This document shows positions 36,585 to 46,400 of a stretch of 64,000 nucleotides of DNA, in pieces. The stretch is from Leptospira hartskeerlii (GTDB lineage Bacteria > Spirochaetota > Leptospiria > Leptospirales > Leptospiraceae). Position 1 is the stretch's first letter; the number at the start of each line of letters is the position of its first letter. The translations under genes and the position numbers were made by a program. The notes below the pieces were generated by a model. The model was not told the DNA's origin, ran no database searches, and worked only from the letters and a program-made list of their open reading frames with translations. The DNA lies in contig NZ_NPDL01000005.1 in the NCBI RefSeq assembly GCF_002811475.1, forward strand, positions 300,823 through 364,822, given 5' to 3'.

Positions 36585-37619
36585 ATGAAAAAGAAATATA
36601 TCTATCTTCCTTTACTCTTTCTGATCGTTTTATTCTTTGCGGATAAAATTTTCCTTTTGGACTTCTTCCAAACTTCTTTTTACCAAGAAGGAAATCCTGT
36701 CTATTACACTCAAAGAAGAAATCTATTTGAGAAACTTCAAAAAGACGGATCTCTCAAAGACAAAAATTTGCTTTTGGCGTTCGGGGATTCTAGAGCTTAT
36801 CCATATTCTATTAAAACACTTCCTCCTTCTTTTGCGAACGATTGGACAGTGTATAATTTTTCGGGACCACAAGCTGTTCCTGCTTACGGCTTCTATTGGT
36901 TTCGTAAAATTATAGAAGCAGGAATTAAACCTAAGGCCGTATTTTATGTGATCAGCCCGGAAGGGTTTGATGATTCTAAGGGTTTATTCTATGAACCTTT
37001 TTTAAGATTGGGAGCGGACCAAGAATTTAAGGAAACATATTGGGAAAATTTTTCCTTCTCTGATAAATTAGAAATCTGGAAGGAGAAATTCTTCAGCATT
37101 CGAAAGATAAAACCAGGTTTTAAACTTTTTTGGTCCAGGTTCACCGGCGGAAAACTAAAACAGTATAGACCGGATCAGAATCACGAAAATCTGATCTTGG
37201 AACTTGGAAACGGAGAGCAGCTTGCTTATGCAAGTGCGAGCAATAATCCTAAAAAACTAGAAAAGGATGCACTTCGTCTTAAGAGTATTTATCTATCCGG
37301 ATTTACCTTAGGGGAGACCGAATTTTTCTTTGTGGAAGAATTCTTAAAACTCGCGGAGAAGGAAGGGATCAAGGCCTATTTGATTTGGCCGAAAGTGTAT
37401 CCAGGATATAGAGAGGGATATTACGAATTAGGGCTCGAAAAATCCTGGTGGCCTCGCGTCAGGGAACTTGCATTCAAATATGGCGCTTCTGCGGCCGATA
37501 TGAATACATTAAGCTCTTGCGATCTATACTACGATGGTTCTCACCAGAGTGTATTTTGTATTTCAGAACAATCTGAAATTCTAATGAATGATTTCACAGG
37601 GAAGAAAAAACTTCCCTGA
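36585..37619 (+). CDS. DUF1574/SGNH-like membrane-anchored protein, partner of the MBOAT
   Basis: 344 residues with an N-terminal membrane anchor (residues about 5-26), then an SGNH-hydrolase-like domain: FGDSR with candidate nucleophile Ser69 and a C-terminal D-x2-H as YDGSH (Asp317, His320). This is the same catalytic layout as AlgX/DltD-type partners of MBOAT proteins. It resembles the DUF1574 proteins that are numerous in Leptospira. It probably accepts the acyl group at the outer face of the inner membrane and places it on a sugar. Immediately downstream of the MBOAT gene. Confidence 0.82.
   Translation: MKKKYIYLPLLFLIVLFFADKIFLLDFFQTSFYQEGNPVYYTQRRNLFEKLQKDGSLKDKNLLLAFGDSRAYPYSIKTLPPSFANDWTVYNFSGPQAVPAYGFYWFRKIIEAGIKPKAVFYVISPEGFDDSKGLFYEPFLRLGADQEFKETYWENFSFSDKLEIWKEKFFSIRKIKPGFKLFWSRFTGGKLKQYRPDQNHENLILELGNGEQLAYASASNNPKKLEKDALRLKSIYLSGFTLGETEFFFVEEFLKLAEKEGIKAYLIWPKVYPGYREGYYELGLEKSWWPRVRELAFKYGASAADMNTLSSCDLYYDGSHQSVFCISEQSEILMNDFTGKKKLP
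37597..37618. other. perfect 8-bp hairpin at the end of the DUF1574 gene
   Basis: CAGGGAAG (37597-37604), loop AAAAAA, CTTCCCTG (37611-37618). It includes the stop codon of the plus-strand gene and lies 24 bp from the end of the convergent transaldolase gene. It may end transcription from both sides, but no T-run follows. Confidence 0.4.
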
Positions 37620-37641
37620 AAAATCGATTAAGCGAAGCGGC

Positions 37642-38286
37642 TTACCACTTAAGTTTCTTAGCGTCTTCTAAGAATTTTTCCAAACCGATATCGGTGAGAG
37701 GATGTTTGAATAACTGCTGGTAAGCAGAGATCGGCATAGTAGCACAATCAGCTCCGCGAAGAGCGGACTCTTTCAAGTGGATTGGTCCTCTGATAGAAGC
37801 AGCTAAAATTTTAGTTTCATAACCGTAGTTATCATAGATCTCTCTTATCTCGGAGATAAGTTCCATTCCGTCCCAGGAAGTATCGTCTACACGACCGATA
37901 AATGGAGAAATATAAGTGGCTCCGGCTTTTGCTGCGAGAAGCGCCTGAGGTGCGGAAAAACAAAGAGTTACGTTTGTAGGAATTCCTTTCTCAGTTAGTT
38001 TTACTACTGTTTTCAATCCTTCCGGAATTAAAGGAACTTTAATCACTACGTTTGGAGCGATCTTTACAAGTTCGTCCGCTTCCTTTAACATATCTTCATG
38101 TTTGGTTGCAAGTACTTCTGCGCTCACAGGACCAGGCACGATTGCACAGATCTCTTTGATCACTTCTTTAAAGCTACGACCTGATTTAGCGATCAAAGAC
38201 GGGTTTGTAGTAACTCCGTCCAAAAGACCGTAGGACGCGATCTCTTTGATCTCGTCCACATTTGCTGTATCTAAATATAATTCCAC
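37642..38286 (-). CDS. small transaldolase / fructose-6-phosphate aldolase (TalC/FSA family)
   Basis: Class I aldolase of the short transaldolase group, 214 residues. The N-terminal [22 protein letters not shown], and the Schiff-base lysine in [10 protein letters not shown] are diagnostic. It also carries [14 protein letters not shown] and a C-terminal segment ending in AKKLKW. The enzyme either transfers dihydroxyacetone in the pentose phosphate pathway or cleaves fructose-6-phosphate; these functions cannot be separated by sequence alone. It is followed by no other sugar gene here. Confidence 0.92.
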   Translation of the reverse strand: MELYLDTANVDEIKEIASYGLLDGVTTNPSLIAKSGRSFKEVIKEICAIVPGPVSAEVLATKHEDMLKEADELVKIAPNVVIKVPLIPEGLKTVVKLTEKGIPTNVTLCFSAPQALLAAKAGATYISPFIGRVDDTSWDGMELISEIREIYDNYGYETKILAASIRGPIHLKESALRGADCATMPISAYQQLFKHPLTDIGLEKFLEDAKKLKW

Positions 38287-38355
38287 GGTTTGCTCCGAAA
38301 GATTTTGAATCTCTCTGGATAGTGGTAGCCTTAGGGGCCTTCGGTCAAGGATTTC

Positions 38356-39066
38356 TTACGGGATCAGATCTCTTAAAGTTTTGATTTCTTCAGCAGAGAA
38401 GAACTCTTTATATTCTTTTTCGATCTGGGCCTTTACCTTGGAACTGAAATAATCCACTCTTCTTGTAAAAGGTTGTTTTTTATAAGCTTCCTTCCATTGG
38501 ACAATGAATCCGCCTGCTGGAGGCGCCTGTCTTTCGTCGGTTAATTCCCAAATGACTGCTCCCCCGATCTTCTTATCATCCAGGGTCTCTTTTTTAGGCT
38601 TTCCATACTTATTTTCCAGTTTGGACTGAACTTCTTTTCCTGGAAGATAACGAAAGGAAACACCAACGGAGAATAGTTTACCAGGCTCTAGATGTTCGTC
38701 TTCATCCGGAGAAGTTTCTTTTTCAGGACGAGGTTGGTTCTTATCTTTCGGGCGGGAATCCAGCACCAACTTAGGAGTGGAATAAAAACGGTATAGATAG
38801 AAGATCCCATTTCTTCTTACAAGCAGGGACTTCTCTTTATCTTCATGAACTACTTCAATCTTTTCCTCACTTTGAGGATTTGCTGCTAAGGATAAAAACT
38901 TGTCTCTAACTTGGGCATAGGATGCTTCCCAAGAGACTTCCGCAAATCCGTCTAAGGTGGGTTTGGAGCCGTTATTTCTGGAATTATCTCCCGGAAACTG
39001 AGAAAATACGGAACTCCAAGGAAGGAGTAGGGAGAATAAGAACAGGAAGATGGATTGCCCTTTCAT
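38356..39066 (-). CDS. secreted hypothetical protein
   Basis: 236 residues with a clear signal peptide (MKGQSIFLFLFSLLLPW, cleavage near SVFSQ). The mature part is soluble, charged and aromatic, with an unstructured Lys/Pro/Glu/Asp-rich stretch around residues 105-120 (KNQPRPEKETSPDED). Short segments such as AEVSWEASYAQVRDKF and KYGKPKKETLD recall small periplasmic domains that track protein state, but I do not recognise the family. It lies just downstream of an unknown membrane-protein gene and purNH. Confidence 0.65.
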   Translation of the reverse strand: MKGQSIFLFLFSLLLPWSSVFSQFPGDNSRNNGSKPTLDGFAEVSWEASYAQVRDKFLSLAANPQSEEKIEVVHEDKEKSLLVRRNGIFYLYRFYSTPKLVLDSRPKDKNQPRPEKETSPDEDEHLEPGKLFSVGVSFRYLPGKEVQSKLENKYGKPKKETLDDKKIGGAVIWELTDERQAPPAGGFIVQWKEAYKKQPFTRRVDYFSSKVKAQIEKEYKEFFSAEEIKTLRDLIP

Positions 39067-39098
39067 TCTTTAACTATCGGCAGAAAACCAAACAAGAA

Positions 39099-39731
39099 TT
39101 AGGAATCTTCCCCCAAATCCTCCAGGTCTTCTTCCTCTCTGTCCACGCGAATTCCCCCGAATTTTACCTTTCCGTTCCATCTTAAGATCAGAAGGACCAA
39201 AAGGATCAGAACATTCGGAAGAACGAATAAAAAGGAAATCTCATGGTAGAGGCCGTAAACCGCTAGATTCGAGGCGATCACAGAGATAAAGATCCCGGAA
39301 AGTAAGGGAATTTCTTGGTTTAGAAGTCTTGCCAGAAAGGATCCACTGTTTCGAGAGATCCTGGCCGCTCTTAAAACTTCGGAAGAAATAAAAGAGTAAA
39401 ATGCAAGTACAAGCACCGGCATGATAAAGGATAGAAAGAAATAATTTCCAAAAGAATCCGTATAATGAGGAGAACCGATAAGTCCCCCGGTTAGTGTCCA
39501 GACATACGCAAAGAATGCAGAGAGCCCGAATGCGAGAAGTCCATATTGAAGACTTCCCGCTGATTCAAAAATAGAAACGATCTTAGAAGGAATAATTCTC
39601 GCCCAATCAGTCAGTTCTTGTTTTTCGAAAGTATCCTTTCCGCTTAAGTAAAGAAGTCGGAAATAATAGTCTCCTAAGGAAACAACTACTAATGTGATAA
39701 CTAAATAGATTAGGTAGAGAAAGAATTCCAT
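39099..39731 (-). CDS. hypothetical membrane protein next to purH
   Basis: 210 residues with about five hydrophobic segments (FFLYLIYLVITLVVVSLG near the start, YGLLAFGLSAFFAYVW, YFFLSFIMPVLVLAFYSF, SGIFISVIASNLAVYG, ISFLFVLPNVLILLVLLIL). The C-terminal tail is acidic (REEEDLEDLGED). The start codon is 1 bp from the stop of purH, so it is in the same transcript. Family unknown; no catalytic motif seen. Confidence 0.65.
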   Translation of the reverse strand: MEFFLYLIYLVITLVVVSLGDYYFRLLYLSGKDTFEKQELTDWARIIPSKIVSIFESAGSLQYGLLAFGLSAFFAYVWTLTGGLIGSPHYTDSFGNYFFLSFIMPVLVLAFYSFISSEVLRAARISRNSGSFLARLLNQEIPLLSGIFISVIASNLAVYGLYHEISFLFVLPNVLILLVLLILRWNGKVKFGGIRVDREEEDLEDLGEDS

Positions 39732-39732
39732 C

Positions 39733-41274
<1,542 letters not shown>

Positions 41275-41275
41275 G

Positions 41276-41914
41276 CTAGAGGATTGAGACCTTCCTGTCT
41301 TTGATGAAGAGCCGATCTTCGCAGAAGTATTTAACCGCGAGGGGCAGGATTTTATGTTCCTCTTTGAGAATGGCAAGAGTCAATTCTCTTTCGGTCATTC
41401 CTTCCTCGATTTTAACAACTCCTTGCAAAATAATAGGACCAGAATCCACACCTTCATCCACAAAATGAGCGGTGCAACCCGCGAACTTGACCCCATAATC
41501 GAATGCCTGTTTCTGAGCATGCAGACCGGTAAAGGAGGGAAGAAGAGAAGGGTGTATATTGATGATCCTATTTTGAAAGGCTCGGATGATTTCCGGTTTT
41601 AGAATTCTCATGTACCCGCAGGCCACGATCAGATCCGGGGAGATTTCTTCCAGGGTACGGAGAAGATCCAGATGGTATTCTTCTTTTTTGGAATAAGACT
41701 TCCAGTCTAAAATTTTGGCCGGCACATTATGGCTAGCAGCAATCTGTATAGAACCTGCCTCAGGGTTGTCTGTGACTAAAAATGCAGGATTTCCGGGAAT
41801 TTTTCCCTTTTGGATCACCTGAAGGACAGCTTTCAGGTTGCTCCCCCGCCCAGAGGCCAAAAAGACAAGCTTTTTTCTGGGTTTGGGAATCAGACTTGCC
41901 AAGAATTTTCGCAT
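41276..41914 (-). CDS. purN: phosphoribosylglycinamide formyltransferase PurN
   Basis: Third step of purine synthesis, transferring a formyl group from 10-formyl-THF to GAR. The phosphate-binding loop is [10 protein letters not shown], the catalytic segment [10 protein letters not shown] contains the conserved Asn and His, and [15 protein letters not shown] carries the catalytic Asp. Length (212) is normal, with a short basic N-terminal extension. It is the first gene of a run with purH (1-bp gap) and the membrane protein. Confidence 0.94.
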   Translation of the reverse strand: MRKFLASLIPKPRKKLVFLASGRGSNLKAVLQVIQKGKIPGNPAFLVTDNPEAGSIQIAASHNVPAKILDWKSYSKKEEYHLDLLRTLEEISPDLIVACGYMRILKPEIIRAFQNRIINIHPSLLPSFTGLHAQKQAFDYGVKFAGCTAHFVDEGVDSGPIILQGVVKIEEGMTERELTLAILKEEHKILPLAVKYFCEDRLFIKDRKVSIL

Positions 41915-41988
41915 CCGATACGATAAGAATTACCAGTCCACGTTAAGGCGGTCCGGAATTTTGTCGAAAAGTATTTCAGGAGAGACAC

Positions 41989-42441
41989 ATGTCACTTGCT
42001 AGAAAATCGACGGCGTCCGTCGAACAGTATAAATCCAATGAAATTTCTACTGTGAGTCAGGGCCGGCTTATCGTGATGTTATATGAAGGGGCAATTCGCT
42101 TCCTGAACGTTGCCATCGAGAATAATACACCCCGCAAGTACGACGTGGTGAACAATAATATCCTAAAAGCCCAAGAAATTGTGACTGAACTGATGCTTGC
42201 TCTTAACATGGAGAACGGCGGAGAGGTTGCAAACAACCTTCTTGGAATTTATGTTTATATTAAAAAGCGCTTATTAGAAGCCAATATGAAGAAGGACAGT
42301 GAGATCCTTTCCGAAATTATCAAATACCTGGAAGATCTAAAACTTGCTTGGGAAGAAATTGAGAAGAAGGAAAAAACTTCTTCCGTGGTTCCAATGCCTG
42401 CTGCCGGTTCGAGAGGTACTGGACTCTCTCTCCAAGGTTAG
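41989..42441 (+). CDS. fliS: flagellin export chaperone FliS
   Basis: Small helical chaperone that binds the flagellin C-terminus in the cytoplasm and stops early polymerisation. The characteristic start VEQYKSNEISTVSQGRLIVMLYEGAIRFL and the later MLALNMENGGEVANNLLGIYVYI are typical. Length (150) is slightly above the usual 125-135 because of a Pro/Ala/Gly-rich tail. AGGAGAGACAC precedes the ATG. It heads a three-gene run with a coiled-coil protein and a J-domain protein. Confidence 0.93.
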   Translation: MSLARKSTASVEQYKSNEISTVSQGRLIVMLYEGAIRFLNVAIENNTPRKYDVVNNNILKAQEIVTELMLALNMENGGEVANNLLGIYVYIKKRLLEANMKKDSEILSEIIKYLEDLKLAWEEIEKKEKTSSVVPMPAAGSRGTGLSLQG

Positions 42442-42449
42442 GACTTTTA

Positions 42450-42884
42450 ATGGCGGGTAGGGTTCCTAAAAATCTAAATTCTACGGAAGAAAAACTTTTC
42501 TCTTATTACGAGGAGAAAATTTCCTTTTTGGATAAACTGATAGAACTCCAAAAACGCCAGTTGCAAATCTTGGGTTTTGGAGACGGAGAAGGCACTGCCA
42601 AGCTGGAAATCCAAAATTCAGATCTAGTCGAAAAGATGAAACGACTGGACCGTAAGATCGAACAATTAGAAGAATCTTCTCCTCAAACTCTGGAAATTAT
42701 TCGACTCTCCGATACGATCTTCCAAAAATTGGAGGAGTCCAGGGATTTGAATTCCCAAGTAGGGGAAAAGATGGAGATCATTCTGCAGGAATATCGCAAA
42801 GAGTTGAACTTGGTTCAATCCAAGATCCAACTCAAAAAATTCCTAGCTCATAGGAAGTTAGGTTGGAAGACGGGGACCTGCTGA
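42450..42884 (+). CDS. coiled-coil protein, possible FliT/FlgN-type flagellar chaperone
   Basis: 144 residues, almost entirely predicted helix with heptad-like hydrophobic spacing and very rich in Leu, Glu, Lys and Gln (EEKISFLDKLIELQKRQLQI and later similar). The size, helical content and position 8 bp after fliS match FliT/FlgN-type export chaperones, but no diagnostic motif is seen, so the role is inferred. It overlaps the J-domain gene by 22 bp. Confidence 0.65.
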   Translation: MAGRVPKNLNSTEEKLFSYYEEKISFLDKLIELQKRQLQILGFGDGEGTAKLEIQNSDLVEKMKRLDRKIEQLEESSPQTLEIIRLSDTIFQKLEESRDLNSQVGEKMEIILQEYRKELNLVQSKIQLKKFLAHRKLGWKTGTC

Positions 42885-43345
42885 GCCGTGCCCTGGACTT
42901 TTACGGACTCCCCAAAAAATTCGACGCAAATCTAGTCCGGAGCAGATTCCGGGAACTTTCTCGTAAATATCATCCGGATTCCGGAGAATATGAAACGGAT
43001 CTTTTGTTTAAGGAATTGGTCCAATTAAGGGATGTTTTGTTATCTTCTCTCCAAAACGATTCTTTTGTAATTTTAGAAAATTCTAAAGAAGATCCGGAAG
43101 GATTTCAATTTTATAAGCTCGCTAAACAAAAAGCTGCCCAAGCGATCGAAAAATATTTTCAGTTCACTGACGGAAATCCGGTATACTTAAAGAAAGAAGA
43201 TAATCCGGCACTTCTACGTTTAAGAGAAGAATTAGAAACCGCTAAAAAAGAATTGGAAGAGTTTTTGGAAAAATTTCCCAAAAGTATCTGGAAAGAAGAT
43301 ACTGAGAGCACTCTTAAAAAGATAAGCGTATGGTTTAAAGATTAA
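42863..43345 (+). CDS. J-domain protein downstream of fliS
   Basis: 160 residues with a J domain at the N-terminus (about 10-65): FRELSRKYHPDSGEY holds the essential His37-Pro38-Asp39 that stimulates DnaK. The rest is a charged helix. The start is TTG at 42863, with AGGAAG about 6 bp upstream, inside the end of the preceding gene. It lacks the Gly/Phe and zinc-finger regions of DnaJ, so it is a type III J protein. Location in the fliS run suggests that it brings Hsp70 to flagellar clients, which is inference. Its stop overlaps that of the convergent lipoprotein by 4 bp. Confidence 0.78.
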   Translation: MEDGDLLSRALDFYGLPKKFDANLVRSRFRELSRKYHPDSGEYETDLLFKELVQLRDVLLSSLQNDSFVILENSKEDPEGFQFYKLAKQKAAQAIEKYFQFTDGNPVYLKKEDNPALLRLREELETAKKELEEFLEKFPKSIWKEDTESTLKKISVWFKD

Positions 43346-43857
43346 GGGACTTGTAATGTATTCGAAGGCATAGAGAATACATAGATATCTTTTGTTCCAC
43401 TATTCAGATCCAAAGAGATCACTGAAGATCTAAGAGTTACGTAATCCCCTGAATTTAAAGTAGCCACAATCTTACAGACTCTGTTCGTATTTTCTCCAGC
43501 GCCAGGAACTGCGAGTGGACCGGCAGTCGGATTTACTTCTATTGAATATTCTTTTGGTTGGTTTGGAAGCATATTCAAAGGAAGTTCACATGCTTTTCCG
43601 GAAGAAAAATCTGCAGGATTCCTAGATGCGTCCGCAGTACTTCCTGTATACAAAGTATAACCGCTAAAAAATGCTTCCGGATTTCCGGCCCTCAATCTGA
43701 GTTCGTAAACTCCAGTACCGATCAAAGTGATTCCCACCAAAGTAGGCGGCGTCGTTACGATCCGATTTGTGGAATAATTATAACAAGATACTAAGGAAAG
43801 GATGAGTAGTAGATTAGAGAAGAATATACATATTCTTCTGGATAAAAAAAGATTCAT
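43342..43857 (-). CDS. putative lipoprotein
   Basis: 171 residues with a signal peptide and lipobox SLVS-Cys25 (preceding core FFSNLLLILS). The mature part is rich in Thr, Asn, Gly and Pro with beta-like strands (TLVGITLIGTGVYELRL, YVTLRSSVISLDL), resembling a single Ig-like or fibronectin-like domain. It abuts the stop of the upstream HNH nuclease gene. No family recognised. Confidence 0.7.
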   Translation of the reverse strand: MNLFLSRRICIFFSNLLLILSLVSCYNYSTNRIVTTPPTLVGITLIGTGVYELRLRAGNPEAFFSGYTLYTGSTADASRNPADFSSGKACELPLNMLPNQPKEYSIEVNPTAGPLAVPGAGENTNRVCKIVATLNSGDYVTLRSSVISLDLNSGTKDIYVFSMPSNTLQVP

Positions 43858-44409
43858 TTAGCTGTGTATATAATCCGCCCAGCCGAATTTTTCGACCAAT
43901 TGGGTGGATACTGAAAATTGTGGAAAACGTCTCTTGTTTGTCGACCGATTTTCAGGGATCTCCCACTTGAGTTCTTGGAGAAGTTTGTTTCCTTTTCTGG
44001 TATTGCAGTCCCGGCAAGCTGTGACCAGGTTTTCCCAGGTATGATAATCCTTCGGTTTTTTTTCCCGAGGGATCTCTTCCCAACGACTTTTAGGGATCAC
44101 ATGATCTAAGGTAAGTTTGGAAGAAGGAAGTTTACGCCTGCAGTAGACGCATTCATGATCATCTCGCAGGAATATATTTTCTCTAGAGAGCTTATGCTTA
44201 CGTTTAGGGACCTTGTAATAGTCTGTGAGTAGAATAATTCGTGGAGTGGATAACTTAAGCTTTTCAGACCTGATAAATAGGCCTTTTTCGTCTTTAATGA
44301 GTTCTGCTTTTCTAAGAATAAGAAGGATAACGGCGTCTTTAACGGTCCGGATCGCAACCGGGACATAGGTCGCGTTCAGCACCAACACAGGTTGGGTTAG
44401 AACATCCAT
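43858..44409 (-). CDS. HNH endonuclease family protein
   Basis: 183 residues. The HNH fold is in the second half: CVYC, LDHVIPKS, then NLVTACRDCNTRKG, giving the zinc-ribbon cysteines and the catalytic His-Asn. The N-terminal part (VLVLNATYVPVAIRTVKDAV) is the conserved leader of a widespread stand-alone HNH family in bacteria with no clear defence or mobile context. It is single here and no transposon or intron surrounds it. Confidence 0.85.
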   Translation of the reverse strand: MDVLTQPVLVLNATYVPVAIRTVKDAVILLILRKAELIKDEKGLFIRSEKLKLSTPRIILLTDYYKVPKRKHKLSRENIFLRDDHECVYCRRKLPSSKLTLDHVIPKSRWEEIPREKKPKDYHTWENLVTACRDCNTRKGNKLLQELKWEIPENRSTNKRRFPQFSVSTQLVEKFGWADYIHS

Positions 44410-44456
44410 ATCTAACCAAACTGTATAGATTCATAAAATTATGTCGAGTAAAAGTA

Positions 44457-45086
44457 TTATTTCCCGGAACGTTTCTTTTTGATCGTGAAATATAGAACAA
44501 GGGCTAATACAAGAATTCCTAATAATGCAAAGACTGTAATTTGGCCTTGGTGGACTAAGTTACTGAGCTGGTCCAAATTTTTTGCACCATAGTGACCAAG
44601 ATAAACCCAGATCGGAACAGAGATCGCCGCAGCGAACATATCCAAAAACAAAAATCTAAAGAAGGAAATTCGATCCGAAGTCCCGGCAGTTAGATAGATT
44701 GGCATCCTAAGACCTGGCATGAACCTAGCCATGAATACAACCCAATTTCCGTATTGGGAAAATTTCTCCTGAACTTTGGAAAATCTTTCCGGGGTTAAAA
44801 ATTTGGCGATAAAAGGAATTTGTAGTACCTTCTCTCCAAAAACCCTTCCGAGTAAAAATACGGAACCGTCTCCTACAAGAACTCCAGCCATTCCTACTCC
44901 GAACATTACATGTTCATTTGCGTAGCCTAAACCAGCTAAAACTCCTCCGGAAACCAGGGAGATATCCTCAGGGATCGGAAGACCGAAACCGCATAGAATA
45001 AGGGTAGAGAAAACTGCTAGGTAAGAGAACTCATTTCCAAAGCGGGAAAAAAAATTTACTAAGTCCGGGATATTAACTAGATCCAT
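44457..45086 (-). CDS. DedA-family membrane protein
   Basis: 209 residues with the DedA/VTT core: FGLPIPEDISLVSGG near residue 32-46, the proline/glycine-rich re-entrant segment, and the FMARFMPGLRMPIYLTAG signature near residue 115-132, plus a C-terminal transmembrane helix and a basic tail. DedA proteins help recycle undecaprenyl phosphate or move phospholipids across the inner membrane. It is divergent from the dGTPase-like gene. Confidence 0.92.
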   Translation of the reverse strand: MDLVNIPDLVNFFSRFGNEFSYLAVFSTLILCGFGLPIPEDISLVSGGVLAGLGYANEHVMFGVGMAGVLVGDGSVFLLGRVFGEKVLQIPFIAKFLTPERFSKVQEKFSQYGNWVVFMARFMPGLRMPIYLTAGTSDRISFFRFLFLDMFAAAISVPIWVYLGHYGAKNLDQLSNLVHQGQITVFALLGILVLALVLYFTIKKKRSGK

Positions 45087-45209
45087 GAATGCTTCTATCT
45101 ATTCCGAGTAGAATTGCACCAGTGAAACTTATCCAGAGCAAATTGGAACCGAAAAACTAGATTTGTTTGGCTTGCTTTTAAGTCTTTTTAGGTTCCAAAT
45201 TGGTTTCAG

Positions 45210-46358
45210 GTGCAAAAAGACAGAAACCAAATTATCCAAGCCGAAAATTCTCTATTAGCAAGCTACGCAGTTTTACAGGACGAAACTGGAGGAAGAGAAT
45301 ACAAAGAAGAAGAACACCCGTACCGTATTCCTTTCCAAAGAGATAGAGACAGGGTAGTTCACTCCAGCGCATTCAAAAGATTACAATATAAAACCCAAGT
45401 GTTCGTTTACTCAGTAGGGGAAAATTATCGCAATCGCCTCACTCATACTTTAGAAGTTGCAGGGATTTCTAGAACGATCGCTTCCGCATTAGGACTCAAT
45501 TCTTTACTTGCAGAAACGATCGCACTCGCTCATGACCTAGGCCATACGCCTTTCGGACATGCAGGCCAAGATATGCTTTCCGATTTGATGGGCGAATTCG
45601 GTGGATTCGAACATAACAAACAATCGGTGAGGATCGTTACAATGTTGGAAACACGTTATCCGGAATTCCCTGGATTAAATCTTTCCAAAGAGACCATAAA
45701 AGGTATGATGAAACACGGAGCGGAATATGGCGGTTCCAATTTTGGAAAGGAAAGAAAAGAAGAAGGCCCGAGTTTAGAAGCACAATGTGCGGATGTAGCG
45801 GATGAGATCGCGTATACTAGTCATGATATAGATGATGGATTAGAAATGGGATATCTAAAAGCGGAAGATCTGAATTCACTGTCCCTTTGGGCAGAAACTT
45901 CTGAAATATTGAAAGGTAAATTTCCAAAACTAGCTGGAAAAGTATTCGTTCGAACTGTAATCAGAGAACTGACCAATAGTATGGTTTCTAATATGATCAG
46001 AACTATTGAATCGAGGATCTCCGATTGGAAAATTTCGGATCGAAATGATTTGAATCTTGCCTACCAAGATGGAAAAAGGATCGCAACGTACGAGCCCGCT
46101 TATGGGGAGAAGGTCCGGGAATTAAAATCCTTTTTATACAAAACATTGTATAGACATCCTTCCGTAATAGTTACAAGCGATAGAGGGAGAGATATTATAG
46201 AAACATTATTTTTCCATTTCAGAAAACAGCCTGACTCAATTCCAGAAACCTACAAGAGAAGGATCGAAAAAGAAGGCCTCGAAAGATGTGTATGCGATTA
46301 TGTTGCCGGTATGACGGACAGATACGCAGAAGAAATGGCATCTACGATAGGAAAATAG
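45210..46358 (+). CDS. dGTPase-like HD-domain triphosphohydrolase
   Basis: 382 residues. HD superfamily nucleotide hydrolase: NRLTHTLEVAG, then ALAHDLGHTPFGHAG supply the H...HD...D metal ligands, and the CADVADEIAYTSHDIDDG block is typical of deoxyguanosinetriphosphate triphosphohydrolase-like proteins. It would hydrolyse dNTPs to nucleosides and triphosphate. Start is GTG at 45210. Alone between divergent dedA and convergent cysteine desulfurase. Confidence 0.9.
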   Translation: MQKDRNQIIQAENSLLASYAVLQDETGGREYKEEEHPYRIPFQRDRDRVVHSSAFKRLQYKTQVFVYSVGENYRNRLTHTLEVAGISRTIASALGLNSLLAETIALAHDLGHTPFGHAGQDMLSDLMGEFGGFEHNKQSVRIVTMLETRYPEFPGLNLSKETIKGMMKHGAEYGGSNFGKERKEEGPSLEAQCADVADEIAYTSHDIDDGLEMGYLKAEDLNSLSLWAETSEILKGKFPKLAGKVFVRTVIRELTNSMVSNMIRTIESRISDWKISDRNDLNLAYQDGKRIATYEPAYGEKVRELKSFLYKTLYRHPSVIVTSDRGRDIIETLFFHFRKQPDSIPETYKRRIEKEGLERCVCDYVAGMTDRYAEEMASTIGK

Positions 46359-46400
46359 ACTCCGACCGCATTTGCGTGCTTAAATTTTTGAAACATGTTA

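Noticed and set aside
43858..44409. HNH nuclease as part of a mobile or defence island
   Set aside because: It has no methyltransferase, integrase or phage neighbours and belongs to a widespread stand-alone HNH family.
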